Assembly: GCA_965243715.1 (NCBI GenBank)
Contig: CBDEVU010000006.1
Span: 124,001 to 188,000 of the forward strand
Direction of reading: 5' to 3'
Source: UBA11606 sp965243715
GTDB taxonomy: Bacteria > Actinomycetota > Acidimicrobiia > Acidimicrobiales > Aldehydirespiratoraceae
Length of the DNA: 64,000 nucleotides
This document shows positions 8,088 to 16,062 of this stretch, one piece after another. The notes under the pieces are model-generated. The model worked only from the letters and a program-made list of their open reading frames with translations. It did not search any database and was not told where the DNA came from. The position numbers and the translations under genes are program-made. Positions within the stretch are counted from its first letter, which is position 1; every line of letters begins with the position of its first letter.

Positions 8088-11000
8088 GTGGCCGAGTCAA
8101 CTTCTGAATTCCCGCGCCCGTCCGATTACGAGTCGGGGATGTCTCCTGTTAGGGAGGGCCGAGCGGCCATGCCGTCGGTTACCGCGGTAGTCGTTGCACA
8201 TAATCCCGGTGAGTGGTTCGAGGAAACCCTCGACAGTCTCACTACCCAGGACTACCCCCGGCTTAAGATCTTGGTGGTAGATCAAACGGGTGCCGACATC
8301 GTCAGCGAACGAGTTCGTGCATCGGTTCCCAATGCCACCGTCCTCGAGGCCACCGATACGTCTGGGTTTGCTGCGGGGGCCAACACGGTCCTCGACACGG
8401 AGGTCGAGTCGGCGTTTGTTTTGATCTGTCACGACGATGTTGCTCTCGCCCCCGATGCGGTTCGCATCCTGGTGACCGAGGCACTCCGATCCAATGCAGG
8501 CATCACCGGCCCGAAGTTGGTTGACTGGGAGCGTCCCGAAATCCTCCAGCATGTGGGCTTGGTAGTCGATCAGTTCGCGGGGGCGGCCGAGGTTATTGAA
8601 CCCGACGAACGTGATCAAGAGCAACATGATGCAGTGGCGGACGTGTTTGCGGTACCATCGGCGTGCGTTCTGGTCCGTACCTCGCTGTTCGCGACGATCG
8701 GCGGTTTTGATCCTGCCATAACTCGACGCGGCGACGATGTTGATCTTTGTTGGCGTGCTCAACGGGCGGGCGCTCGAGTCATTGTGGCGCCCGACGCGGT
8801 GGTGCGTCATCGTGAGGACCTGCGATCCCGCACTGGGGTGGACGACATACGCAAAACCCGGGCTAGGCATCAACTGCGAACGGTTTTAGTGAATAGCAGT
8901 CCGTCGGGCCTCGTCGTTACCTTGCCGATGATGGCCATACTCGCGCTGGCCGAAGCGGCTATCGCCGTGGTCACGGGCCGCTTTAAACAGGTGACGGAGG
9001 TTTTCGGGGCTTGGGTTTGGAACGTGAACCGACTCGGCGAGATCCGCCGCAGCCGGCGAGCGTTGCGGCCAACGATCACTACCCCTCATAGCGACATTCG
9101 CGCCCTGCAGCAAACCGGCAGTGTCCGCATCAATGCGTTCGTGCGCGGCCAGATTGGTCGAGGAGAGAATGCCTGGGGCGGAGAGATCGTTAGCGCTATG
9201 CGCACCGGCACCACACTCTTCTCCTTTCTTGCGTGGGTCCTAGTTGTGGGGTTTGTCATTTTCGGTTCGCGATCGCTGCTGATCAGCGGGGTGCCCGCCG
9301 TGGGTGATTTTGCCGCCTTCCCTGATTCTGCAGGGGAGTTGACGTCGTCGTGGTGGTCTAGTTGGCGGACCCGAGATCTCGGTTCAGTTGGTTCGACGCC
9401 CTTTGGTTTAGGCCTCCTCGGCGTGGTCGCCTCCGTGCTCGGCGGGGCGGTGGGATTGGTTCGAACCTTGTGGGTCATCGGCCCGGTATTTGTCGGCCTG
9501 ATCGGTGCCTGGCGCCTGCTTGGGGTTACGGGAAGTCGTCGAGCCCAGGTAGGCACGCTGGTTACCTACGTGGCGTTGCCCCTCCCGTGGAGCGCCATTG
9601 GATCGGCTTCGTGGTCCGGCCTTGCGGGGTACGCGGTTGCTCCATGGATCTTGCGCGGCCTACTTGAGGCGCAGTCCAGCGCCCCATTCAAGACCACGAC
9701 TGGGTCGGTACGGTCGTTGCTCGGCGCCACCGTCGCGACCGGCGTCGCCACCGGGTTCGCGGTCGTATTTGACCCGTCGGCGGTGGTGGTAATTGCGATC
9801 ATTGGTGGGGGTCTGGTGGCCGGGTCGCTTGTGGCGGTCAATCCCACGGGAGTTCACCGACTCGTCGTTGCCCTAGTCGGCGCGTCGATAGTCACGGCTA
9901 TTCTCGCTTTGCCTTTTACCCTCGACGTGCTCGCCGTCGAGCCGTCGTGGGCCCTGATCGCCGGTGGGCGAGACGGCAGCGCCAGCGACCTTCCGCTCCT
10001 TGACCTAGTTCGGTTTGCCGTCGGCCCTGATGATCCGGGACGGTTTATCTGGGCGTTTGCGGTACCCATTGCGATGCCCTTGCTCGTAGGTCGGGCGTGG
10101 CGACTCGATCTCGCGGTGCGTTTATCGATGGTGGCGCTGGCCAGTTGGGGCGTGGCTCTAGCTGCGGTTTCGGGCTGGCTCCCCTTTGGCCTCCCCACAC
10201 CCGCCGTGTTGCTCGCGCCCGCCGCGGCGGCTCTTGCGGGGCTTTGTGGGGTCGCGGTTTCGGCCAGCGAGCACGATCTTCGCCGTAGCGGCTTTGGTTG
10301 GCGTCAAGCCCTTCTGCCCGTGGCGATGGTTGCGGCCGCGATAGCGGTCGTTCCGGCCCTTGGGGGTATTGAGACGGGCCGGTGGGGTCTGGCCCGAGCC
10401 GGTTATGAGCAAACACTACCGTTCACCGACCCGGTCATCGACGGTTCTTATCGGGTGCTGTGGATCGGGTCCCCGGATCACCTGCCGGCGGACGGAACTC
10501 CACTGCGGGCGGGGTCGGCGTGGGTGGCCACGCTTGATGGCCTGCCCGACATCAGCGAACGCTTGACATCCACTGATCCCGCTTCCTCGGCCCTTATTGC
10601 CGACGTGCTCGGTGGCGTGCTGGAGGGCGATACGGCGCGGGCGGGCCGCCTGCTGGGTGGGCTCGGCATTCGCTATGTCGCCGTTATCGAACGGCTCGCC
10701 CCGGCACCGTTCAGCGACCCGCCAGACACCCTCGTGGTGCCCACGGCATTGACCGAAGCACTCGACACTCAGTTGGATCTGCGCCGTCTAGCAGGAGTGA
10801 ACAGCGCTCTCGATGTCTACGAAAATACTGAATGGACAAGCGTGCGGGCAGCCGCGGCTGGCGGCTTCGACGACGAAGTTAAGACCCTTAATGACCTGCG
10901 AACCTCGCCCCTCAGCGGAACCGTGGGGGTCCTTGTCGGCACCGACGACAACATCACGGCAACGGTGCCTGATCAGACCGAAATACTCGTGGCCCAGTCC

Positions 11001-11216
11001 CCAGACTGGGGTTGGAGTCTCCGCGTCGACGACGTTACGTCTGTCCAACGACAAGCGTTGGGATGGGCCACCGTCTACTTGCCCGCGGCGGGCGGCGAGG
11101 CCACCCTTGCCTACGTCACCCCAGTGTGGCGCCAATACGTTGTCGTGTTGCAGCTCTTGTTATTTGTGGCTATTGGCAGTGCTTTCCTGCGGCGGCTCCT
11201 CGCAAGGCGAACGTGA
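8088..11216 (+). CDS. Large membrane glycosyltransferase, GT2 domain plus polytopic region
   Basis: 1042 residues. Residues about 28-260 are a GT-A glycosyltransferase 2 domain (TAVVVAHNPGEWFEETL, LICHDDVALAPDA as the DXD-like site, RGDDVDLCWRAQRAG as the acceptor-side motif). The remainder has many hydrophobic helices (from about residue 285 to 760), a long external loop and a final helix next to a basic tail (FLRRLLARRT). This architecture recurs in actinobacteria and is commonly followed by a DUF5719 gene, as here (1-nt overlap). Presumably it works at the membrane on cell-envelope polysaccharide; substrate unknown. GTG start. Confidence 0.83.
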   Translation: MAESTSEFPRPSDYESGMSPVREGRAAMPSVTAVVVAHNPGEWFEETLDSLTTQDYPRLKILVVDQTGADIVSERVRASVPNATVLEATDTSGFAAGANTVLDTEVESAFVLICHDDVALAPDAVRILVTEALRSNAGITGPKLVDWERPEILQHVGLVVDQFAGAAEVIEPDERDQEQHDAVADVFAVPSACVLVRTSLFATIGGFDPAITRRGDDVDLCWRAQRAGARVIVAPDAVVRHREDLRSRTGVDDIRKTRARHQLRTVLVNSSPSGLVVTLPMMAILALAEAAIAVVTGRFKQVTEVFGAWVWNVNRLGEIRRSRRALRPTITTPHSDIRALQQTGSVRINAFVRGQIGRGENAWGGEIVSAMRTGTTLFSFLAWVLVVGFVIFGSRSLLISGVPAVGDFAAFPDSAGELTSSWWSSWRTRDLGSVGSTPFGLGLLGVVASVLGGAVGLVRTLWVIGPVFVGLIGAWRLLGVTGSRRAQVGTLVTYVALPLPWSAIGSASWSGLAGYAVAPWILRGLLEAQSSAPFKTTTGSVRSLLGATVATGVATGFAVVFDPSAVVVIAIIGGGLVAGSLVAVNPTGVHRLVVALVGASIVTAILALPFTLDVLAVEPSWALIAGGRDGSASDLPLLDLVRFAVGPDDPGRFIWAFAVPIAMPLLVGRAWRLDLAVRLSMVALASWGVALAAVSGWLPFGLPTPAVLLAPAAAALAGLCGVAVSASEHDLRRSGFGWRQALLPVAMVAAAIAVVPALGGIETGRWGLARAGYEQTLPFTDPVIDGSYRVLWIGSPDHLPADGTPLRAGSAWVATLDGLPDISERLTSTDPASSALIADVLGGVLEGDTARAGRLLGGLGIRYVAVIERLAPAPFSDPPDTLVVPTALTEALDTQLDLRRLAGVNSALDVYENTEWTSVRAAAAGGFDDEVKTLNDLRTSPLSGTVGVLVGTDDNITATVPDQTEILVAQSPDWGWSLRVDDVTSVQRQALGWATVYLPAAGGEATLAYVTPVWRQYVVVLQLLLFVAIGSAFLRRLLARRT

Positions 11217-12631
11217 TGCCCGGTCTGCGCTTAATGGCTCTCATTATTATCGGCGGGTTGATCACAATTGGCGTTTTGGCCGATCAAGAACCGCGTCGGT
11301 TCGAAATCCTCGATGCCCCAGTCTCGCTGGCCACGCCGGTCTCGACCGAGCAGACCTGGTTTTGCCCCGGCGGGTCAGGCCTAGGTGGTCTGGCGACAGT
11401 CGGCCTCGAGTTGATCAATCCGTCCACGGAGGTGGCGTCAGCGGAGGTAACCACCCTTCGCTCTGACTCGGAGGCCGCCTCGTCGACTGATGTCGAAATC
11501 GAACCACGTTCACGAATGACGGTTGCTTTGGCTGACCTCGCAACCGGCAGTGACTGGGTTGGTGCCATCGTGGAGGTGACCGGTGCGGACGTCATCGTGG
11601 AGCAGACCTACGAGGGTGAGACCGGTACCGATCGGGCGGCGTGTCCAACACAGACCACGACTTCGCTAATCGTCACCGACGGCGCCACTCGACAACTGGC
11701 GAACGGCGAGCAGATGGTCATGTTGTTAATGAACCCGTTTCAAGAGGCTGCGGTGGCCGATATTCAGTTCGATTCTGATGTCGGAACTGATAGTTTGGAC
11801 GCGGTGGTCGTCCCGGCTCGGCGCGTGGTGGCCATCGATGTCACCACGGAGGTCACGATTGCCAGCCGCGTGAGCGCTATCGTCACTGTTCGGTCGGGAC
11901 GGCTAGTCGGAAATCGAGTGCAGGTTCGAGCGAACGACAACCAGCGCGGCCTCACGGTAACCCCCGCCGTTCACCAAGGCAGCCTCGTGTCGGTCTTGCC
12001 TACTGCGTCGCGCCTTGACGGCGTCGTCGACACAGTTCACGTAATTAATCCTTCGGCTAGCGAAATCGCCGAGGTCGATCTAGAGATTGTCACCGACGGT
12101 TCGGTAGTGGTTGATCCAATCGAACTAACCGTTCGTCCTCGTCGAACGGTGGTCGTGGACCTCTCGACCGAAGCCCGGCTCGATAAACTAAGCGGGTTCG
12201 GTATCGTTGTGCGTTCCCTCAGCGGCCTTCCGGTCGGGGCCGGACTGACTCGATTCGTGGCTACGGCCACCGACGCGATACCTGGGACGGCAGGCACGCC
12301 AGCTTTCGATGCCGCGGCTACCACGTGGTTCGCCGCTCTCGATGGAGAAGAGAGCGAGATCGCCGTGCTGAACCCGTCCTCCACCGCCATTGCGACCGTG
12401 ACCGTAAGTTCGATCACCGACGTTGGGACAGTGGTCATTACCGAGTTCGAGTTAGGCCCTAGTCGACGCCAGACAGTGAGTTCAGCCGCTATTGACCATG
12501 ATCGACCGCTTCTATTAATCGAGGCCACCGCCCCCGTCGTTGTCGGCCGTGAGATCATCGGTTTCACCTCGCGTCAGTTGCCGGGCGCGGTGGCCGCCGA
12601 AGGGGTAGTTCCCGTCGGCGAGGATAGTTAG
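11216..12631 (+). CDS. DUF5719 family secreted or anchored protein
   Basis: About 471 residues. One N-terminal hydrophobic helix (LRLMALIIIGGLITIGVLA) acts as signal anchor; the rest is Thr/Val/Ala-rich beta-structure with repeated blocks of the kind VHVINPSASEIAEVDLE, AVLNPSSTAIATVTVS and VELINPSTEVASAE, suggesting two or three related beta-sandwich units. This is the pattern of DUF5719, found behind large GT2 genes in actinobacteria. The ATG overlaps the last base of the GT2 stop. It ends 4 nt into the convergent thioredoxin-like gene. Function unknown, probably cell-envelope. Confidence 0.78.
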   Translation: MPGLRLMALIIIGGLITIGVLADQEPRRFEILDAPVSLATPVSTEQTWFCPGGSGLGGLATVGLELINPSTEVASAEVTTLRSDSEAASSTDVEIEPRSRMTVALADLATGSDWVGAIVEVTGADVIVEQTYEGETGTDRAACPTQTTTSLIVTDGATRQLANGEQMVMLLMNPFQEAAVADIQFDSDVGTDSLDAVVVPARRVVAIDVTTEVTIASRVSAIVTVRSGRLVGNRVQVRANDNQRGLTVTPAVHQGSLVSVLPTASRLDGVVDTVHVINPSASEIAEVDLEIVTDGSVVVDPIELTVRPRRTVVVDLSTEARLDKLSGFGIVVRSLSGLPVGAGLTRFVATATDAIPGTAGTPAFDAAATTWFAALDGEESEIAVLNPSSTAIATVTVSSITDVGTVVITEFELGPSRRQTVSSAAIDHDRPLLLIEATAPVVVGREIIGFTSRQLPGAVAAEGVVPVGEDS

Positions 12632-13041
12632 CTGGGCTCTCGCGCGTCGGCCATTGCCGCCCACAACTCGGCCGCGGTGACAGGACCCAAGAATGCTCGC
12701 TTCACTAAACCGTCAACGTCAGCAATCACGAGCGTCGGGACACTATCGATTCGGTAGCGGTCGTGGATGGCCTTACTTTGTTCTACTTCGACCTGCGTTA
12801 CCGTGACTTCGCTGCTCTCAAGTAGCTGCGCCCGCTCCCACACTCCCGCGCAGGTGTTGCAGGTCGCGGCGGTGAATACCGCGACTAGCCACGGGGCCTT
12901 CGGGCGCCGGAAGTCACCACGGTCGACAAGGGTAGGCACGTGCTGAGTGTTGCCGGCTGGAGCGCCGGGTTTTCGGCCGAGTAAGGCCGCTAGCGCGGCG
13001 GCGATGGTGATCGCGCCGAAAACCAGTAGGACGCGATCCAC
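12628..13041 (-). CDS. Membrane-anchored thioredoxin-like protein
   Basis: 137 residues. A short N-terminal membrane helix (VLLVFGAITIAAALAALLG) precedes a thioredoxin fold with the redox motif Cys-Asn-Thr-Cys in FTAATCNTCAGVWERA and the cis-proline region IDSVPTLVIADVDG. The CNTC motif differs from the usual CGPC of thioredoxin and suggests a dedicated thiol-disulfide role, possibly on the outside of the membrane. It lies just downstream of ftsH on the same strand (4 nt apart), so the two are probably cotranscribed. Confidence 0.75.
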   Translation of the reverse strand: MDRVLLVFGAITIAAALAALLGRKPGAPAGNTQHVPTLVDRGDFRRPKAPWLVAVFTAATCNTCAGVWERAQLLESSEVTVTQVEVEQSKAIHDRYRIDSVPTLVIADVDGLVKRAFLGPVTAAELWAAMADAREPS

Positions 13042-13044
13042 GGC

Positions 13045-14976
13045 CTACGCGGGGGCTTCGTCTCCGGCCGAAACGGAGGCCGGCGTGGCGGCAACGATCG
13101 GACCGGACCGCGACACGGTAATAAGACGATCAACTTCCTCGCCCGAGATCGTCTCGTGTTCGAGCAAGGCGCGAGCAACTAAGTCGAGGCCTAGCCGATA
13201 TTTGGTCAAGATCTGACGGCAGCGATCCTCGGCGCCAATGAGGATGCGGCGGATCTCGTCGTCGATTAGTTTTTGGGTCGCGGGCGAGTGGTTGCGGGAC
13301 TGCATCATGCCTTCACCGAGGAAAACCGGACTGTTGTCGGAGAGCGACACCGGCCCCACCGCGTCGCTCATCCCCCACTCGGTGACCATGAGGCGGGCCA
13401 AATTAGTGGCTTGGCGGAGATCGTCCGATGCGCCCGACGAAAACTCGTGGAACACGAGGGCTTCCGCTACTCGTCCTCCCATGGCCATAATCATCTGCGC
13501 TTCGAGTTCTTCTTTGTCCCAGCTGTGGCGGTCGGCGGTGGGGAGCGTCATCGTGACCCCGAGGGTCATCCCCGACGGGATGATCGTGACCTTATGGACC
13601 GGATCGGCTTTAGTCTGCACCGACGCGCACAGGGCGTGGCCGGCTTCGTGATACGCGGTGCGTTCGAGTTCTTCAGGTGTGCGAACCATTGACTGACGCT
13701 CAATGCCGAGCAGGGCTCGATCTCTGGCGGCGTCAAAGTCCTCGGCCGAGATGACATTACGCTCGCGCCGCACGGCGACGAGTGCGGCTTCGTTAACTAG
13801 GTTGGCGAGATCGGCCCCGCTCATTCCGGGCGCACCGCGGGCGATGACGTTTACATCAACATCGTCAGCCTGGCGCTTGCCTTTCATGTGGACCTCCAAG
13901 ATCTTGATTCGATCCTGAAGCTCCGGGAGGGGGACTACGACCTGGCGATCGAATCGTCCGGGACGCAACAGGGCCGGGTCGAGAATGTCGGGGCGGTTGG
14001 TGGCCGCCATCATCACGACTCCTTCTGACGCTTCGAAACCGTCCATTTCGGAGAGCATCTGGTTGAGCGTCTGTTCACGCTCGTCGTGACCACCGCCGAG
14101 ACCGGCGCCGCGTTTGCGACCAATCGAGTCGATCTCATCCACGAAGATGATGGCTTTGCCCAACTTGCGGGCCGATTCGAACAAATCGCGGACTCGGCTG
14201 GCACCAACTCCGACGAACATTTCCATAAAGTCCGAGCCGGTAACAGAAAGGAACGGAACTCCCGCTTCGCCAGCGACGGCTTTGGCGATCAGGGTCTTTC
14301 CGGTACCGGGAGGCCCGACGAGTAGCACCCCTTTCGGCACCCGTGCCCCGATCTCGGTGAAACGTTCTGGGAACTTCAAAAAGTCGACAATCTCGGTGAT
14401 CTCTTGTTTGACGCCTTCGTAGCCGGCGACATCATCGAACATCGTGCCGGGCCGTTCCGTAGAGTATGGCTTAGCCTTGCTTCGGCCGATGGACATGATG
14501 TTGCCCATCTGGCCCTGTGCTCGCCGTTGCATCCATACGAAAAACAAGATCAGTAACGTGACCGGGATTAACAAGGGAATCAACGAGGTGAAGAAGTTCG
14601 GCCTCGGGGTATCGAATGTGAACTTGGTGCGCGACGTGATCAGGGCATGGTCGTCGTCGGGAAGAGGGGTAGGTCCGGTGGTGACGAACTCGATTTCGTT
14701 GGTGTCACTATAGGTGATACCACCATCGGTGTTGTCGTACTCGGCGACCGCGACCTCACCGTCGTTGACCTGAGCGAGGAAATCGCTGTACTCGACGGTT
14801 TCGCGGTCGGGGTCGGGAAACAAACTGGTCGCGACGAGCACCGCTATCAGCGAACCGAGGGCAATCCACACTACGTAGCGTGACCATCCGGTGGCCGCAG
14901 GCTTAGCCCCGCTGGCGGCACCGTCCCCGTCCTTCATCGGCGGGGGAGGAGGAGGGGTAGATGGTGAGGACGCCAT
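13045..14976 (-). CDS. ftsH: ATP-dependent zinc metalloprotease FtsH
   Basis: 643 residues, full length. There is a Pro-rich N-terminus, a first membrane helix (VVWIALGSLIAVLVATSLF), an external loop, a second helix (LIPLLIPVTLLILFFVWM), then the AAA+ domain with Walker A GPPGTGKT, Walker B IIFVDEIDS and the second region of homology (TNRPDILDPALLRPGRFDR). The M41 protease site is HEAGH with the third zinc ligand Asp in the downstream helix (SSGASDDLRQAT). It degrades unfolded and short-lived membrane proteins as a hexamer in the inner membrane. Confidence 0.97.
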   Translation of the reverse strand: MASSPSTPPPPPPMKDGDGAASGAKPAATGWSRYVVWIALGSLIAVLVATSLFPDPDRETVEYSDFLAQVNDGEVAVAEYDNTDGGITYSDTNEIEFVTTGPTPLPDDDHALITSRTKFTFDTPRPNFFTSLIPLLIPVTLLILFFVWMQRRAQGQMGNIMSIGRSKAKPYSTERPGTMFDDVAGYEGVKQEITEIVDFLKFPERFTEIGARVPKGVLLVGPPGTGKTLIAKAVAGEAGVPFLSVTGSDFMEMFVGVGASRVRDLFESARKLGKAIIFVDEIDSIGRKRGAGLGGGHDEREQTLNQMLSEMDGFEASEGVVMMAATNRPDILDPALLRPGRFDRQVVVPLPELQDRIKILEVHMKGKRQADDVDVNVIARGAPGMSGADLANLVNEAALVAVRRERNVISAEDFDAARDRALLGIERQSMVRTPEELERTAYHEAGHALCASVQTKADPVHKVTIIPSGMTLGVTMTLPTADRHSWDKEELEAQMIMAMGGRVAEALVFHEFSSGASDDLRQATNLARLMVTEWGMSDAVGPVSLSDNSPVFLGEGMMQSRNHSPATQKLIDDEIRRILIGAEDRCRQILTKYRLGLDLVARALLEHETISGEEVDRLITVSRSGPIVAATPASVSAGDEAPA

Positions 14977-15032
14977 AAGTCAAGGTTAGACGGGTCCACC
15001 GCCTTCCGCGCAGGAGCGGTTAACGTGGCGCG

Positions 15033-15260
15033 ATGAGTCGACGCTGTGCCCGTCCGGGCTGTGGCCGCGTGGCCGACGCCACCTTGTCGTTTGATTATCC
15101 CCAACGACAAGTGTGGCTCGATGACCTCCGCGCCGAAAATCACCCCGCCCATCATGACCTTTGCCGCCAACACGCCGACCGTACCCGCTCGCCTCGCGGC
15201 TGGGAACTACGCGACCAGCGGCAGCCCAAGGTGACGGCGGAACTTCGTTACGCGAGTTAG
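15033..15260 (+). CDS. DUF3499 family protein
   Basis: 75 residues. The sequence starts RRCARPGCGRVADATLSFDY and continues LCRQHADRTRSPRGWELRDQR, which is the actinobacterial DUF3499 pattern. The cysteines (two at the N-terminus) and the Cys/His pair in LCRQH suggest a small zinc-binding fold. Function unknown. It is divergent from ftsH and followed 8 nt later by a CPBP protease gene. Confidence 0.8.
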   Translation: MSRRCARPGCGRVADATLSFDYPQRQVWLDDLRAENHPAHHDLCRQHADRTRSPRGWELRDQRQPKVTAELRYAS

Positions 15261-15268
15261 CGGGCGCG

Positions 15269-16045
15269 GTGCCACCGACGCCTGCCCCTCATCGGCGAAT
15301 CGCCTACGCCATTGTCGCATTTTCGGCTGGTCTTTTCTCGGCCGCCGGATTGGGTACAGCCGTATTGAGCGCGGGGGACTGGAAGTTTAGCGTCTCGACC
15401 GCCGCGGGCACTGAGTTGGGCCGAACCGCGATGCAGATCGGCAAGGGCGTCGCTCTGAACGATTTCCGCATTCCGATCCCCGTGCTCGTTTTGATGAACG
15501 CTCCGCTCTGGGGATGTCTGATCGTCGTACCGCTATGGGCTCGCAGAGACGGCTTAGACTGGCGCCGTGATCTGCGATGGTCGGTCACCCGCCGCGATAT
15601 CCCGATGGGTCTGGTCATCGGTGCGATGGCGCAGTTCGCGCTCATCCCCTTGTACGAAGTGGTGTTCTTGGTCTTTGGTGAGCGCGATGTGGATGGTGTG
15701 GCCCGAGATCTTTTCGCCGGAGTGAACTCATCGACCGACATTGCCTTCTTGGTGCTGATGACGGTGATCGCAGCACCGATTGCCGAAGAGATTGTCTATC
15801 GGGGTTTGTTGTTCCATGCCCTCCGTGACGCCTGGGCCCCAAAGTCCGGCGCCATCTCGGGTGCGGTGATCCTGAGTTCGCTGATCTTTGCCGGTTCGCA
15901 TTTCCAACTGATCCAGTTCCCCGGTTTGGTTTTTTTCGCGGTGATCGCCGCGGTGGCCGTGCATCGCACCGGTCGCCTCGGGACCGCTATCTGGGCCCAC
16001 GTAGGTTTCAACCTCACTACACTGACCTTGCTGCTGACGGTCTGA
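15269..16045 (+). CDS. CPBP family intramembrane glutamic endopeptidase
   Basis: About 258 residues with several membrane helices. The CPBP (Rce1-like) motifs are present in order: the EExxxR motif in AAPIAEEIVYRGLLFH, a His motif in SSLIFAGSHF, and AHVGFN near the C-terminus. These form the active site of prenyl-protein or bacteriocin-processing type membrane proteases; in bacteria the substrates are usually unknown. GTG at 15269 is preferred because upstream sequence overlaps DUF3499 in another frame. Confidence 0.82.
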   Translation: MPPTPAPHRRIAYAIVAFSAGLFSAAGLGTAVLSAGDWKFSVSTAAGTELGRTAMQIGKGVALNDFRIPIPVLVLMNAPLWGCLIVVPLWARRDGLDWRRDLRWSVTRRDIPMGLVIGAMAQFALIPLYEVVFLVFGERDVDGVARDLFAGVNSSTDIAFLVLMTVIAAPIAEEIVYRGLLFHALRDAWAPKSGAISGAVILSSLIFAGSHFQLIQFPGLVFFAVIAAVAVHRTGRLGTAIWAHVGFNLTTLTLLLTV

Positions 16046-16062
16046 CCACGCGAAATGGCATC